Of a stretch of DNA of 64,000 nt, positions 7,984-17,343 are shown in pieces. The position numbers were made by a program, and so were the translations under genes. Every line of letters starts with the position of its first letter. The first letter of the stretch is position 1. Origin of the DNA: Bacillota bacterium (GTDB lineage Bacteria > Bacillota > Clostridia > Lachnospirales > Lachnospiraceae). The stretch is from NCBI GenBank assembly GCA_023416695.1, contig JAEZGY010000002.1:16946-80945 (forward strand), read 5' to 3'. Below the pieces are notes generated by a model, which was given only the letters and a program-made list of their open reading frames with translations, was not told the origin of the DNA and did no database searches.

Positions 7984-9618
7984 ATGATTCAAGCTGCAAA
8001 TGTAACTTTACGACTTGGAAAACGTGCCTTGTTTGAGGATGTTAACATAAAATTTACCGAAGGTAACTGCTACGGCTTAATTGGTGCTAATGGTGCAGGT
8101 AAATCTACCTTCCTTAAAATTCTTTCCGGACAGCTAGAGACAACTAGCGGTGATATTATCATCACTCCTGGTCAACGTCTTTCTTTCCTACAACAGGACC
8201 ATTTTAAGTACGACCAATATGATGTTCTTTCCACTGTTATCATGGGAAATCAACGTCTATATGACATCATGAAGGAAAAAGATGCGATCTATGCCAAAGA
8301 AGATTTTACCGAAGAAGACGGTATTCGCGCTTCTGAGTTAGAAGGTGAATTCGCTTCTATGAATGGTTGGGAAGCAGAAAGTGATGCTGCTACTCTCCTG
8401 AATGGTCTAGGTATTGAGACAGAACTTCATTACAAGCAAATGAATGAATTAAGCGGGTCCCAGAAGATTAAGGTATTGCTTGCACAAGCATTATTCGGTA
8501 ACCCAGACGTACTTCTTCTCGACGAGCCTACCAACCACTTGGATATGGAAGCAATTCGTTGGTTAGAAGAATTCTTAATCAACTTTGAAAACACGGTAAT
8601 CGTGGTTTCCCATGACCGTTACTTCTTAAATAAGGTTTGTACCCACATTGCGGATATTGACTATGCTAAGATTCAGCTTTACGCTGGTAACTATGATTTC
8701 TGGTATGAATCCAGTCAGTTAATGGTAAAACAGATGAAGGAAGCTAACAAGAAGAAGGAAGAAAAGATCAAAGAGTTACAGGAATTTATCCAACGTTTCT
8801 CTGCTAATGCTTCCAAATCTAAGCAGGCTACTTCCAGAAAGAAAGCGTTAGAGAAAATCGAATTAGATGACATCCGTCCATCTAGCCGTAAATACCCATA
8901 CATTAACTTCCAACCTAATCGTGAGATTGGTAATGAAGTATTAACGGTAACTAACCTTTCTAAAACTATTGATGGTGTAAAAGTACTTGATAACATTTCC
9001 TTTATTGTGAATCGTGAAGACAAGATTGCCTTTGTAGGTCCTAACACCTTAGCTACTACTACTCTATTTAAAATCTTAGCTGGTGAGATGGAGCCAGATG
9101 AAGGAAGCTATAAATGGGGCTTAACAACCTCACAGAGCTACTTCCCTAAGGATAACACCAAATACTTTGACTGCGAAGACACTATCGTAGATTGGTTAAT
9201 GCCATACTCTCCTGAAAAGGATGTAACCTACGTTCGTGGATTTATGGGACGTATGTTATTTGCAGGTGAAGAAGGCGTAAAAAAAGTTAAAGTTTTATCT
9301 GGTGGCGAAAAAGTTCGTGTAATGTTATCGAAAATGATGATATTAGGCTCTAACGTCTTAATTATGGATGAGCCTACTAACCATTTAGATATGGAATCCA
9401 TCACTGCATTAAATAATGGTGTAATCAAATTCCCTGGCGTTGTATTGTTCACTTCCCAGGATCATCAGTTTGTTCAAACCATTGCAAACCGTATTATGGA
9501 ACTTACACCAAATGGCTTAATTGACAAGGTTTCCACCTATGATGAATACCTTGACAACGATGAACTTGCCAGAAAACGTCAGGTTATGAACATGGTAACT
9601 GATGATGACAATGACTAG
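7984..9618 (+). CDS. ABC-F family ATPase (YkpA/YbiT-like), second site degenerate
   Basis: The 544-residue protein has two ABC domains. Domain 1 is intact (GANGAGKS about 36-43, LSGSQ signature, LLLDEPTNHLD). A lysine-rich linker (about 245-300) follows. In domain 2 the Walker A reads GPNTLATTT (352-360), so the P-loop lysine is Thr358. The H-loop position is Gln492 (TSQDHQF). LSGGEKVR and the Walker B IMDEPTNHLD remain. A ribosome-associated role is expected from the family, with site 2 probably binding but not hydrolysing ATP (inference). It has its own promoter and a GAGAGG ribosome site. Confidence 0.9.
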   Translation: MIQAANVTLRLGKRALFEDVNIKFTEGNCYGLIGANGAGKSTFLKILSGQLETTSGDIIITPGQRLSFLQQDHFKYDQYDVLSTVIMGNQRLYDIMKEKDAIYAKEDFTEEDGIRASELEGEFASMNGWEAESDAATLLNGLGIETELHYKQMNELSGSQKIKVLLAQALFGNPDVLLLDEPTNHLDMEAIRWLEEFLINFENTVIVVSHDRYFLNKVCTHIADIDYAKIQLYAGNYDFWYESSQLMVKQMKEANKKKEEKIKELQEFIQRFSANASKSKQATSRKKALEKIELDDIRPSSRKYPYINFQPNREIGNEVLTVTNLSKTIDGVKVLDNISFIVNREDKIAFVGPNTLATTTLFKILAGEMEPDEGSYKWGLTTSQSYFPKDNTKYFDCEDTIVDWLMPYSPEKDVTYVRGFMGRMLFAGEEGVKKVKVLSGGEKVRVMLSKMMILGSNVLIMDEPTNHLDMESITALNNGVIKFPGVVLFTSQDHQFVQTIANRIMELTPNGLIDKVSTYDEYLDNDELARKRQVMNMVTDDDND

Positions 9619-9625
9619 AGCTACC

Positions 9626-9655
9626 TTGACAAAAAACGTTGTTTTAGGGTAGAAT
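9626..9655 (+). promoter_or_regulatory. Promoter of the CNNM/CorC gene
   Basis: TTGACA (9626-9631), an 18-bp spacer and TAGAAT (9650-9655). It starts a leader of about 140 nt before the coding region. Confidence 0.65.
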
Positions 9656-9712
9656 GTGTGTATTATGTATAGTTAATAGTTTTCAAAGAAGAAATGACTT
9701 CATGAATGCTTC

Positions 9713-9741
9713 GGCAATCAAAAGATAAAATTTTGATTGCT
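9713..9741 (+). promoter_or_regulatory. Hairpin in the 5' leader of the CNNM/CorC gene
   Basis: Within the leader, GGCAATCAAAA (9713-9723) pairs with TTTTGATTGCT (9731-9741), 11 bp with one G-U pair and a 7-base loop. No T-run follows, so it is not a simple terminator. I cannot match it to a known riboswitch class. Confidence 0.4.
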
Positions 9742-9804
9742 GGGGCGTTATTAAGCTAAGAAATAAGATACATAATAATAATATATATTTTAGGAGATGG
9801 TGTT

Positions 9805-11121
9805 TTGGACCCGAGTGTCACGCAATTAATTATTTTATTTATTCTCATTCTATTATCTGGCTTCTTTTCGTCTGCTGAGACAGCTCTTATGACAGTGAAC
9901 AAGCTTCGTATTCGTTCACTTGCTGAGGATGGCAACAAAAGAGCAATCACAGTAAACAAATTGATTGAACATCCTGCTAAGATGCTAAGTGCAATCTTAA
10001 TTGGCAATAACATAGTGAACCTAACTGCTTCTTCTATTTCCACTACCCTTGCTACAGATCTTGCAAGTAAGAGTGGTCTTAATATCGAAGTTAGTTTAGC
10101 AATCGGTATTGCAACTGGTATAATTACCTTGATGATTCTGATTTTTGGTGAGATAACTCCAAAGACCTTAGCTACCATTCATGCTGAGTCTCTTTCCTTA
10201 CGTTATGGAACATTTATTTTCTACTTTACTAAGTTATTTACTCCTTTTATTTTTCTGATTAATAAGCTTTCTATTGGTCTTTTACTAATTTTTAAGGTAA
10301 ATCCAAATAATAAGCCTCAACAAATAACAGAGAATGAACTTAGAACTATCGTAGATGTCAGCCATGAGGAAGGCGTTATTGAGAGTGAAGAACGTAAAAT
10401 GATTACAAACGTGGTGGATTTTGGTGATTCCATTGCAAAGGATGTTATGGTGCCACGTATCGATGTCGAGTTTGCGCAAATCGACCTTAGCTACGATGAA
10501 CTTGTACAGCTTTTCTCTGAAAATATGTTTTCTCGTCTGCCAGTATACGCAGACACAAGAGATAACATATTAGGTATTATTAACTTAAAGGATGTATTTT
10601 TCTATCAGGGTGAAAAGTCCGATTTTCATATTGGTGACATCATGAGAGAGCCTTATTTCACGTATGAATTTAAGCATACCTCAGAGCTTCTTACTGAAAT
10701 GAAGCAAGAGCACATTGCTATGGCAGTAGTTATGGACGAATATGGTTCTACAGCAGGTGTTATCACTTTAGAGGATTTGATTGAAGAAATTGTTGGCGAA
10801 ATTCGTGACGAGTATGACTCTGATGAAGAAGATGAAATAAAAGCAATCAACGATAAAGAATATATAGTTGATGGTGCTACTAAGATAGACGATATTAATG
10901 AAATATTAGAATTAGGTATCGAGGCGGAAGACTATGACTCTATTGCAGGTCATGTAATTAACCTCCTTGATCACCTACCTGATGAGGGTGAATCTGTAGT
11001 CGACGATAATCAGGTTATCTACACAGTAGAAAGTGTAGAAAAGAATCGTATCGACAAGATTCGAATTCTTCTTCCAGAGACTACTATTGACGAGGAAGAG
11101 GACAAGAAAGAAGATAAATGA
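9805..11121 (+). CDS. CNNM/CorC (hemolysin C-like) transporter with CBS pair
   Basis: The 438-residue protein has the three-part layout of this family. A CNNM (DUF21) membrane domain covers residues 1-180 with three to four membrane segments and the conserved FFSSAETALMTVNKLRIR and IFGEITPKTLA phrases. A CBS pair (about 200-330) includes VPRIDVEFA and EYGSTAGVITLEDLIEEIVG. A CorC_HlyC domain (about 345-425) ends the protein. The family is linked to Mg2+ or other cation homeostasis. The start is TTG at 9805 with AGGAGA seven bases before. It ends in a 16-bp terminator. Confidence 0.92.
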   Translation: MDPSVTQLIILFILILLSGFFSSAETALMTVNKLRIRSLAEDGNKRAITVNKLIEHPAKMLSAILIGNNIVNLTASSISTTLATDLASKSGLNIEVSLAIGIATGIITLMILIFGEITPKTLATIHAESLSLRYGTFIFYFTKLFTPFIFLINKLSIGLLLIFKVNPNNKPQQITENELRTIVDVSHEEGVIESEERKMITNVVDFGDSIAKDVMVPRIDVEFAQIDLSYDELVQLFSENMFSRLPVYADTRDNILGIINLKDVFFYQGEKSDFHIGDIMREPYFTYEFKHTSELLTEMKQEHIAMAVVMDEYGSTAGVITLEDLIEEIVGEIRDEYDSDEEDEIKAINDKEYIVDGATKIDDINEILELGIEAEDYDSIAGHVINLLDHLPDEGESVVDDNQVIYTVESVEKNRIDKIRILLPETTIDEEEDKKEDK

Positions 11122-11127
11122 AGTTAG

Positions 11128-11165
11128 AGAGGCTATGGCACTCATAGAGTGCCATAGCCTCTTTT
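11128..11165 (+). terminator. Terminator of the CNNM/CorC gene
   Basis: A perfect 16-bp stem (11128-11143 with 11147-11162) has a 3-base loop and ends in TTTT on the plus strand. Confidence 0.85.
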
Positions 11166-11186
11166 GGTTTATACAGTGGCTCAAGC

Positions 11187-11547
11187 AAAACCCATGAAAG
11201 GCAAGCTTTCGCATGAATTGAACCCGTAGTGGTACGTAAGGCCTGATGGCGTGAGGAGGGAAGTGAATTTTATTAATTACAGGTGGGTTAGTATAAATAG
11301 TTGTTGTGACCTAACCTAGGACACGCTTCGCTATAAGGCCGTAAGAGCAAAAAAGTTTGGCTAAAAGATGCCAACTTTTTTGCTCTTATCGTCTTATCTG
11401 CAATGCAAGCATTGCAGTCCTAGGTCAGGGGTTATGGTTTATTGTGCTGTATTTATTAAGCTTCATACCCTTTTGACGCCATGACCAGGCCTAAATACCA
11501 ACGTGTTCAAACAGCCTTTCATGAGTTTACTTTACGCCACCTGTAAT
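11187..11547. ncRNA. Long imperfect palindrome; candidate large structured RNA (unassigned)
   Basis: No protein frame fits here. Arms of about 70 bp are inverted copies of each other: ATGAAAGGC (11194-11202) with GCCTTTCAT (11514-11522), and AGGCCTGATGGCGT (11239-11252) with its complement at 11476-11492 (3-base bulge). ATTACAGGTGG (11276-11286) pairs with 11537-11547 and crosses the other stems, so it would form a pseudoknot. The centre holds an interrupted CCTAGGAC/GTCCTAGG stem, a 20-bp hairpin (11341-11389) and a perfect palindrome at 11398-11417. Such layered pairing suggests a structured RNA, but a decayed inverted-repeat element is also possible. Wobble pairs do not settle the strand. 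Confidence 0.35.
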
Positions 11548-11639
11548 AGGGATGGCTAAGTTGTAGGATTTCTATAAAGTAGGTAAGTAGTTGCATTACT
11601 TCTTCATTGGTTATGTGATATAGATTTTCCCTTACTTTT

Positions 11640-11845
11640 CCTTCCCCCTACCTCCAGTATCCCACTGTCGGTGGTGGGCACCCTCACTTTGCCTTCGCTT
11701 TAACTCCTAGCGTTCCGCTAGGAGCCCTCTCACTTTGCCTTCGCTTTAACTCCTAGTATCTTGCTTCGCAAGACACTAGGAGTCGCGGGCGCGCTCGGGT
11801 TTCTCCCCGTGCAAGCACGGGAGAAACCCTCACTTTGCCTTCGCG
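11640..11845. repeat. GC-rich cluster of hairpins separated by a repeated 18-20 bp motif
   Basis: The motif ACTTTGCCTTCGC, preceded by CCCTC or CCCTCTC, occurs three times (11681-11698, 11725-11744, 11827-11844). Hairpins lie between the copies: CTCCTAG/CTAGGAG around 11704-11724, a longer version around 11749-11782, and GTTTCTCCC/GGGAGAAAC at 11799-11827. The segment is far richer in G+C than its surroundings and has no coding signal. It resembles a REP/BIME-type intergenic repeat. Confidence 0.55.
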
Positions 11846-11847
11846 GA

Positions 11848-11882
11848 AATAAAAAGACTAGCCAGAATGAACTGACTAGTCT
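11848..11882 (-). terminator. Terminator of the pyr operon and small gene
   Basis: AGACTAG (11855-11861) pairs with CTAGTCT (11876-11882); on the minus strand the stem is followed by TTTTTATTT. It lies 22 bp past the stop of the 50-aa gene. Confidence 0.7.
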
Positions 11883-11903
11883 ATCTTAACTTCTCTTATT
11901 CAA

Positions 11904-12056
11904 TTAGAATAATATGTCGGATCTTTTGGCTAACAGTCTAGCCCCATTGATGATGGAAACTACTCCAACTCCAATCATAAGTACAATGGTAATTATGCCA
12001 AATATGATACTTAGCTTACCAGTGGAGTTCAATGTCTTATAAACCTTCTCTTCCAT
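11904..12056 (-). CDS. Small single-pass membrane protein, 50 aa, at the end of the pyr operon
   Basis: The ATG at 12056 has GGAGG seven bases upstream, and the frame ends at TAA 11904-11906. The product has a charged N-terminus (MEEKVYKTL), one membrane helix (about residues 16-39: IIFGIITIVLMIGVGVVSII) and a basic tail. It begins 42 bp after pyrE and is followed by the terminator at 11848-11882, so it belongs to the pyr transcript. I recognise no family. Confidence 0.7.
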   Translation of the reverse strand: MEEKVYKTLNSTGKLSIIFGIITIVLMIGVGVVSIINGARLLAKRSDILF

Positions 12057-12098
12057 AGCAAAACCTCCATTACTTGATAGGTTATTCCCTACAACCCA

Positions 12099-12773
12099 TT
12101 ATTGTACACCATACAATCTATAGTAATCATCGATTGCGTGCTTAATGGTATCATCTATTACTATTGTACCATTAATTGGGCGATTGTAAAGATGTTCTAC
12201 AACTTCTTTCATCGTAACGATTGCTGTTGTCTGAATTCCAAAGTTTTCAGAGATTTCAGTTAGTGCACTCTTCTGTACTTGGCCTCTTTCACAACGGTCT
12301 ACACTAACCACAAGGCCACAAACTTCTACATCACCTTGGGCTTTTAGAATAGGAAGAGTCTCTAGAATAGAGGTTCCTGCTGTGGTAACGTCTTCAATAA
12401 TAACAACCTTATCTTTGTCTGTTATAGGGCTTCCAAGTAAAATTCCAGTATCCCCATGATCCTTTACCTCTTTACGATTAGAGCAGTATTTAATCTCCTT
12501 ACCATAGTGCTCATCAATAGCCATAGAGGTTGCTACACTAAGAGGAATCCCTTTATACGCTGGTCCAAATAACACATCAAAGTCTAACCCAAAGGATTTT
12601 TCAATGGCTTTGGCATAATACTCCCCAAGCTTTCTTAGCTGGGCACCAGTACGATAAAAACCTGTGTTCACAAAAAATGGTGTCTTTCTACCGCTCTTAG
12701 TAACAAAATCTCCAAAGCGAAGCACCCCACACTCTACCATAAACTCAATAAATTCCTGTTTGTACTGTTCCAT
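12099..12773 (-). CDS. pyrE: Orotate phosphoribosyltransferase
   Basis: The 224-residue protein makes orotidine 5'-phosphate from orotate and PRPP. The PRPP-binding motif VVIIEDVTTAGTSI (about 140-153) and the SGRKTPFFVNTG substrate loop (about 26) are present. GGAGGAAG precedes the ATG. It follows pyrD by 12 bp and is the last enzyme gene of pyrC-F-K-D-E; aspartate transcarbamoylase genes are not in the window. Confidence 0.95.
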   Translation of the reverse strand: MEQYKQEFIEFMVECGVLRFGDFVTKSGRKTPFFVNTGFYRTGAQLRKLGEYYAKAIEKSFGLDFDVLFGPAYKGIPLSVATSMAIDEHYGKEIKYCSNRKEVKDHGDTGILLGSPITDKDKVVIIEDVTTAGTSILETLPILKAQGDVEVCGLVVSVDRCERGQVQKSALTEISENFGIQTTAIVTMKEVVEHLYNRPINGTIVIDDTIKHAIDDYYRLYGVQ

Positions 12774-12785
12774 GTCTCTTCCTCC

Positions 12786-13688
12786 CTATTCTACACAACC
12801 AATTAACTCATTTATATCTTCAATCTGGTGTTCTCTCATAAAGTCCTCAATGCCGTCTACAATCTCAACAGTGGCATATGGATTTACAAAATTGGCAGTT
12901 CCTACACTAATCGCTGTTGCTCCAGCCATGATAAATTCTAAGGCGTCCTCAGCATTCATAATTCCGCCCATACCAAGGATTGGAAGCTTCACTGCAGAAG
13001 CTACCTGGTATACCATACGAACTGCAATTGGCTTAATAGCTGGACCAGATAATCCTCCGGTCTTATTTGCTAAGGCAAATGCTCTCTTATTTACATCAAT
13101 CTTCATCCCCGTTAAGGTATTGATTAAGGACAGGCCATCAGCTCCACCAGCTTCTGCTGCCCTTGCCATTTCTGTGATATCTGTTACGTTTGGACTAAGT
13201 TTCATAATGACAGGCTGCTTTGCAAGCTTCTTTAGTTCTTTGGTGATATTCTCTACTAACTCAGGCTTTTGTCCAAAAGCAATGCCGCCTTCTTTTACAT
13301 TAGGACAACTAATGTTGATTTCTAATAAATCAACGTCTTCTTCAGACAACCGTTCCACAACTTCACAATAATCCTGAAGAGATTTCCCGCAGACGTTTAC
13401 TATGATTTTGGTGTCAAACTGCTTTAAAAATGGAATATCGTTTTTCACAAATATATTGATTCCAGGGTTTTGTAAGCCAATGGCATTTAGCATTCCACCA
13501 TAGGTCTCTGCTACTCTAGGAGTTGGATTTCCTGCCCATGGAATATTCGCAACACCCTTAGTCACTACTCCACCTAGCCGATTTAAGTCTACAAACTCTG
13601 CATACTCTTTGCCAGAGCCAAAGGTTCCAGAGGCAGTTAGTACTGGATTCTTAAACTCCACTCCTGCAAAATTTACACTAGTGTTCAT
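12786..13688 (-). CDS. pyrD: Dihydroorotate dehydrogenase B, catalytic subunit (NAD-dependent, class 1B)
   Basis: The 300-residue flavoprotein oxidises dihydroorotate and passes electrons to PyrK. Motifs include TASGTFGSG, NISCPNVKEGG, VIMKLSPNVTD and GMGGIMNAEDALEF, the last of which binds the FMN phosphate. The start at 13688 is chosen because its ATG overlaps the pyrK stop (TAATG) and sits behind AGGAGGTGG; a longer in-frame extension would run into pyrK. The overlap implies translational coupling of the two subunits. Confidence 0.95.
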   Translation of the reverse strand: MNTSVNFAGVEFKNPVLTASGTFGSGKEYAEFVDLNRLGGVVTKGVANIPWAGNPTPRVAETYGGMLNAIGLQNPGINIFVKNDIPFLKQFDTKIIVNVCGKSLQDYCEVVERLSEEDVDLLEINISCPNVKEGGIAFGQKPELVENITKELKKLAKQPVIMKLSPNVTDITEMARAAEAGGADGLSLINTLTGMKIDVNKRAFALANKTGGLSGPAIKPIAVRMVYQVASAVKLPILGMGGIMNAEDALEFIMAGATAISVGTANFVNPYATVEIVDGIEDFMREHQIEDINELIGCVE

Positions 13689-14464
13689 TATAATTCCACC
13701 TCCTGAGCATAGAATACAGGACCATCTTTGCAAATTCTTTTATTATTAACCTGGGTTAGTGGGTTAACATCCTTTGTCTTACACACACAGCCAAGACAAG
13801 CCCCTACTCCACAAGCCATTTTTTCTTCTAAGGATAACTGGGTAGTAATCCCATGTTCTAGTCCATAGGCTTTTACCCCTTTTAACATAGGTGTTGGACC
13901 ACAGGCATAAATCACATCTGCTGTAAGGTTATGCTCCTTAATTGCATCAATAACATTTCCCTTAGTTCCATAGCTTCCATCCTCTGTGGAGATGTATACT
14001 TTACCATAAGCCTGGAATTCTTGGTTTAAGAATAACACGTCACGATAACCTAACACAACCTGCACCTCAATGCTCTCTCTACATAAGGCTTTGGCTAGCT
14101 CAAGCATAGGAGGAATCCCTATGCCTCCTCCAATAAGTAGAGCCTTACTTCCTTCCATCGTAAAGCCATTTCCTAAAGGTCCTAACACACTGATGGTAGC
14201 ACCAGCATGAAGGTTGGAGAATTCTTTAGTTCCTTTTCCAACCACACGATACACAAGACGAAGCGTATTCTTTTCTTTGTCAATCTCACAAATACTGATT
14301 GGCCTTGGTAATATTCTGCTTCCGTCATTACAATATAGGTCAACAAACTGTCCAGGCTTCGCACTATCTGCCATTTGCTCATCCTGTATACACATACTAT
14401 AGATATCTTCTTGTATTTGCTCTGCACGAGTTATAATAACCGTCTTTTTTACCGTATTTGACAT
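13688..14464 (-). CDS. pyrK: Dihydroorotate dehydrogenase B, electron-transfer subunit
   Basis: The 258-residue protein has an FAD-binding ferredoxin-reductase fold (ILPRPISICEID, then GGGIGIPPML for NAD) and a C-terminal [2Fe-2S] cluster with Cys in C-x4-C-x2-C (CGVGACLGC) and a fourth in NKRICKDGP. It carries electrons from PyrD to NAD. It lies between pyrF (48 bp) and pyrD (overlapping by one base). Confidence 0.95.
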   Translation of the reverse strand: MSNTVKKTVIITRAEQIQEDIYSMCIQDEQMADSAKPGQFVDLYCNDGSRILPRPISICEIDKEKNTLRLVYRVVGKGTKEFSNLHAGATISVLGPLGNGFTMEGSKALLIGGGIGIPPMLELAKALCRESIEVQVVLGYRDVLFLNQEFQAYGKVYISTEDGSYGTKGNVIDAIKEHNLTADVIYACGPTPMLKGVKAYGLEHGITTQLSLEEKMACGVGACLGCVCKTKDVNPLTQVNNKRICKDGPVFYAQEVEL

Positions 14465-14512
14465 CTTATTCTCCTATCCTTGATTCTTAAGTGTTCAGTT
14501 TCACAACATTTA

Positions 14513-15439
<927 letters not shown>

Positions 15440-15460
15440 AGTTTACTCTCTCCTTACCTG

Positions 15461-16738
15461 TTAAATTTGGTAGACAATCTTTCCATCACATATGGTCATT
15501 TCCACTTGGCCAAAGACCTTTAGACCATCGAATGGTGTATTCTTTCCCTTTGAAGCAAAGCCACTTGCATCAATGGTAATTTCTTTCTCAAAATCTGCTA
15601 TTAAAAGATCAGCAGTACTTCCCTCTTTAAGAGTTCCTTTCTCTATTCCAAGTACCTTTGCTGGGTTCGTACTCATTTTCTCCACTAATTGAAGCTTACT
15701 TAAGTATCCCTTATTTACCAGTTCTGTTACTCCTAGAGAAAATGCAGTTTCTAGACCAACAATCCCAAATGGTGCCTTGTCTATGGTCTGGTCATTCTCC
15801 TCTTTTCCATGAGGTGCATGATCTGTAGCAATTACATCCATAATTCCCTCTTTTAGACCTACTTTAAGGGCTTCTACATCCTTTGAACTTCTAAGAGGTG
15901 GATTCATCTTAAAATCACCATGGTTACGGGTAATATCTTCATCGGTGAGAGTGAAATGGTGTGGACATACCTCAGCGGTAACAAAAAGCCCCATCTCCTT
16001 TGCCATTTTCACAAGCTTCACACTGTCCTCTGTGGAGCAGTGACATAGGTGTAGCCTACAACCAGCCTCCTTTGCCATGAAAATATCTCTTGCTACAATT
16101 ACATCCTCAACCGAATTGGTGATTCCCTTTATTCCATATTCCTTTGCCTTCTCACCAGCGTTAATTACGCCTCCTCGAACAAGGCTTCTATCTTCACAAT
16201 GGGCAAATACAGGAAGATCTGCATCTTTAGCTGCATACATGGCCTCACTATATAGAGAGGTTTCCATAACAGATTTACCATCCTCACTGATGGCACATAT
16301 TCCCGCTTCCTTCATAGCTTTATAGTCACATAGTTCTTCGCCAAACTGTCCTCTTGTAACAGCTCCTATTGGAAGTACATGAACGATATCAAGCTCTTTC
16401 GCCCTATTCACTATGTATTCCACAACCTCTTTAGAATCTGTGGCTGGTTTTGTATTGGGCATAGCACATATGGTAGTATATCCACCTTTTGCTGCTGCCC
16501 TTGCCCCAGATTCTATGGTTTCTTTATATTCAAATCCAGGCTCTCTAAGATGTACGTGAAGGTCGATAAACCCAGGCATTACGTATTTACCAGTAGCATC
16601 AATTACTTTATCCGCTTGTTCCTCTATAGTAGGAGCAACCTTGATTATTCTATCATTTTCAATCAGAATATCTCGACATCCTTCTGTTTTTGTAGCAGGG
16701 TCTAACAGGTACCCCTGTTTAATAAGAATCTTCATCAT
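15461..16738 (-). CDS. pyrC: Dihydroorotase, type I
   Basis: The 425-residue amidohydrolase closes carbamoyl aspartate to dihydroorotate. The zinc motif DLHVHLREPG has His61 and His63; CHCSTEDS, AEVCPHHF and IATDHAPHG complete the metal and catalytic sites. The start is MM; AAGGAGGAG suits either ATG, the second (16735) at better spacing. This is the first gene of the pyr operon. A terminator separates it from the upstream Nudix gene. I see neither a PyrR-type attenuator nor a clear promoter in the short gap. Confidence 0.95.
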   Translation of the reverse strand: MMKILIKQGYLLDPATKTEGCRDILIENDRIIKVAPTIEEQADKVIDATGKYVMPGFIDLHVHLREPGFEYKETIESGARAAAKGGYTTICAMPNTKPATDSKEVVEYIVNRAKELDIVHVLPIGAVTRGQFGEELCDYKAMKEAGICAISEDGKSVMETSLYSEAMYAAKDADLPVFAHCEDRSLVRGGVINAGEKAKEYGIKGITNSVEDVIVARDIFMAKEAGCRLHLCHCSTEDSVKLVKMAKEMGLFVTAEVCPHHFTLTDEDITRNHGDFKMNPPLRSSKDVEALKVGLKEGIMDVIATDHAPHGKEENDQTIDKAPFGIVGLETAFSLGVTELVNKGYLSKLQLVEKMSTNPAKVLGIEKGTLKEGSTADLLIADFEKEITIDASGFASKGKNTPFDGLKVFGQVEMTICDGKIVYQI

Positions 16739-16785
16739 TTCTCCTCCTTAGGTAATTTTTTCTATACTTTAGCTTAACTTTCCCA

Positions 16786-16809
16786 TAAAAATAGCAGGTA
16801 GGCTGCTAT
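16786..16809 (-). terminator. Terminator of the Nudix-like gene
   Basis: ATAGCAG (16791-16797) pairs with CTGCTAT (16803-16809), followed by TTTTTATGG on the minus strand. It separates the Nudix-like gene from the pyr operon. Confidence 0.65.
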
Positions 16810-16812
16810 AGC

Positions 16813-17208
16813 TTACCCTAAAGAAGCTATAGCATCTCCTAACACTGCCTTATTTCCTATATACATATGGAATTCATCTAAATCAATCCACTTATATCCA
16901 TTAAGATCTTCCGATAACACAACCTCTGGGCTAGAAGTGGAACAAAGAAAACTAATACCAATATTCCACGCATCCCCACGTCCAAAGCTCCAGGTGTATA
17001 GGATACGCGTAACATCACAGGTCATACCTGTTTTTTCAAATAAAATTCTTTGAACAGCTGCCTCAGGACTCTCTCCAAGTAGCAACTCTCCATCTATAAA
17101 CTCCCATTTACATGGGTCAATAAAATTATCATCATACCATTTCTCAACAACTAAATACTTATCTTTATCTTTAACGATTCCTTTTACTAATAAACGTAGC
17201 TTCTCCAA
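16813..17208 (-). CDS. Nudix-fold protein with incomplete Nudix box
   Basis: The 131-residue protein has the Nudix box position at G40-x5-E46-x7-R54, but the REUxEE core reads R54-I-L-F-E58-K59. Two of the three usual metal-binding glutamates are thus Ile and Lys. The rest of the fold (KWEFIDGELL, VLSEDLNGYKWIDLDEF) is normal. Pyrophosphohydrolase activity is doubtful; a nucleotide-sensing role is possible. The start is TTG at 17208 with GGGAG eight bases upstream, and an extended -10 (TGTTATAAT) lies further upstream. Confidence 0.75.
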   Translation of the reverse strand: MEKLRLLVKGIVKDKDKYLVVEKWYDDNFIDPCKWEFIDGELLLGESPEAAVQRILFEKTGMTCDVTRILYTWSFGRGDAWNIGISFLCSTSSPEVVLSEDLNGYKWIDLDEFHMYIGNKAVLGDAIASLG

Positions 17209-17309
17209 ATAAATCGCTCCCTCTATGGTAATATGTAACTATTTTAATAACTTGGCTTTTCTTCTATGGCATTATAACACATCCCTACCATAGTTTCAAA
17301 TATTATTTA

Positions 17310-17340
17310 AGGTAGCGAGGCTTTTCTCCTCACTACCTTA
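17310..17340 (-). terminator. Hairpin after the JetABC operon
   Basis: AAGGTAGCGAGG (17310-17321) pairs with CCTCACTACCTT (17329-17340), 12 bp with one mismatch. The T-run is weak on the minus strand and better on the plus strand. Confidence 0.5.
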
Positions 17341-17343
17341 TTT

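Noticed and set aside
12664..13371. 235-aa plus-strand frame
   Set aside because: Antisense to pyrE and pyrD, which are certain; no ribosome site.
16739..16790. PyrR-type attenuator before pyrC
   Set aside because: The gap is too short and lacks the PyrR-binding loop and a second terminator.
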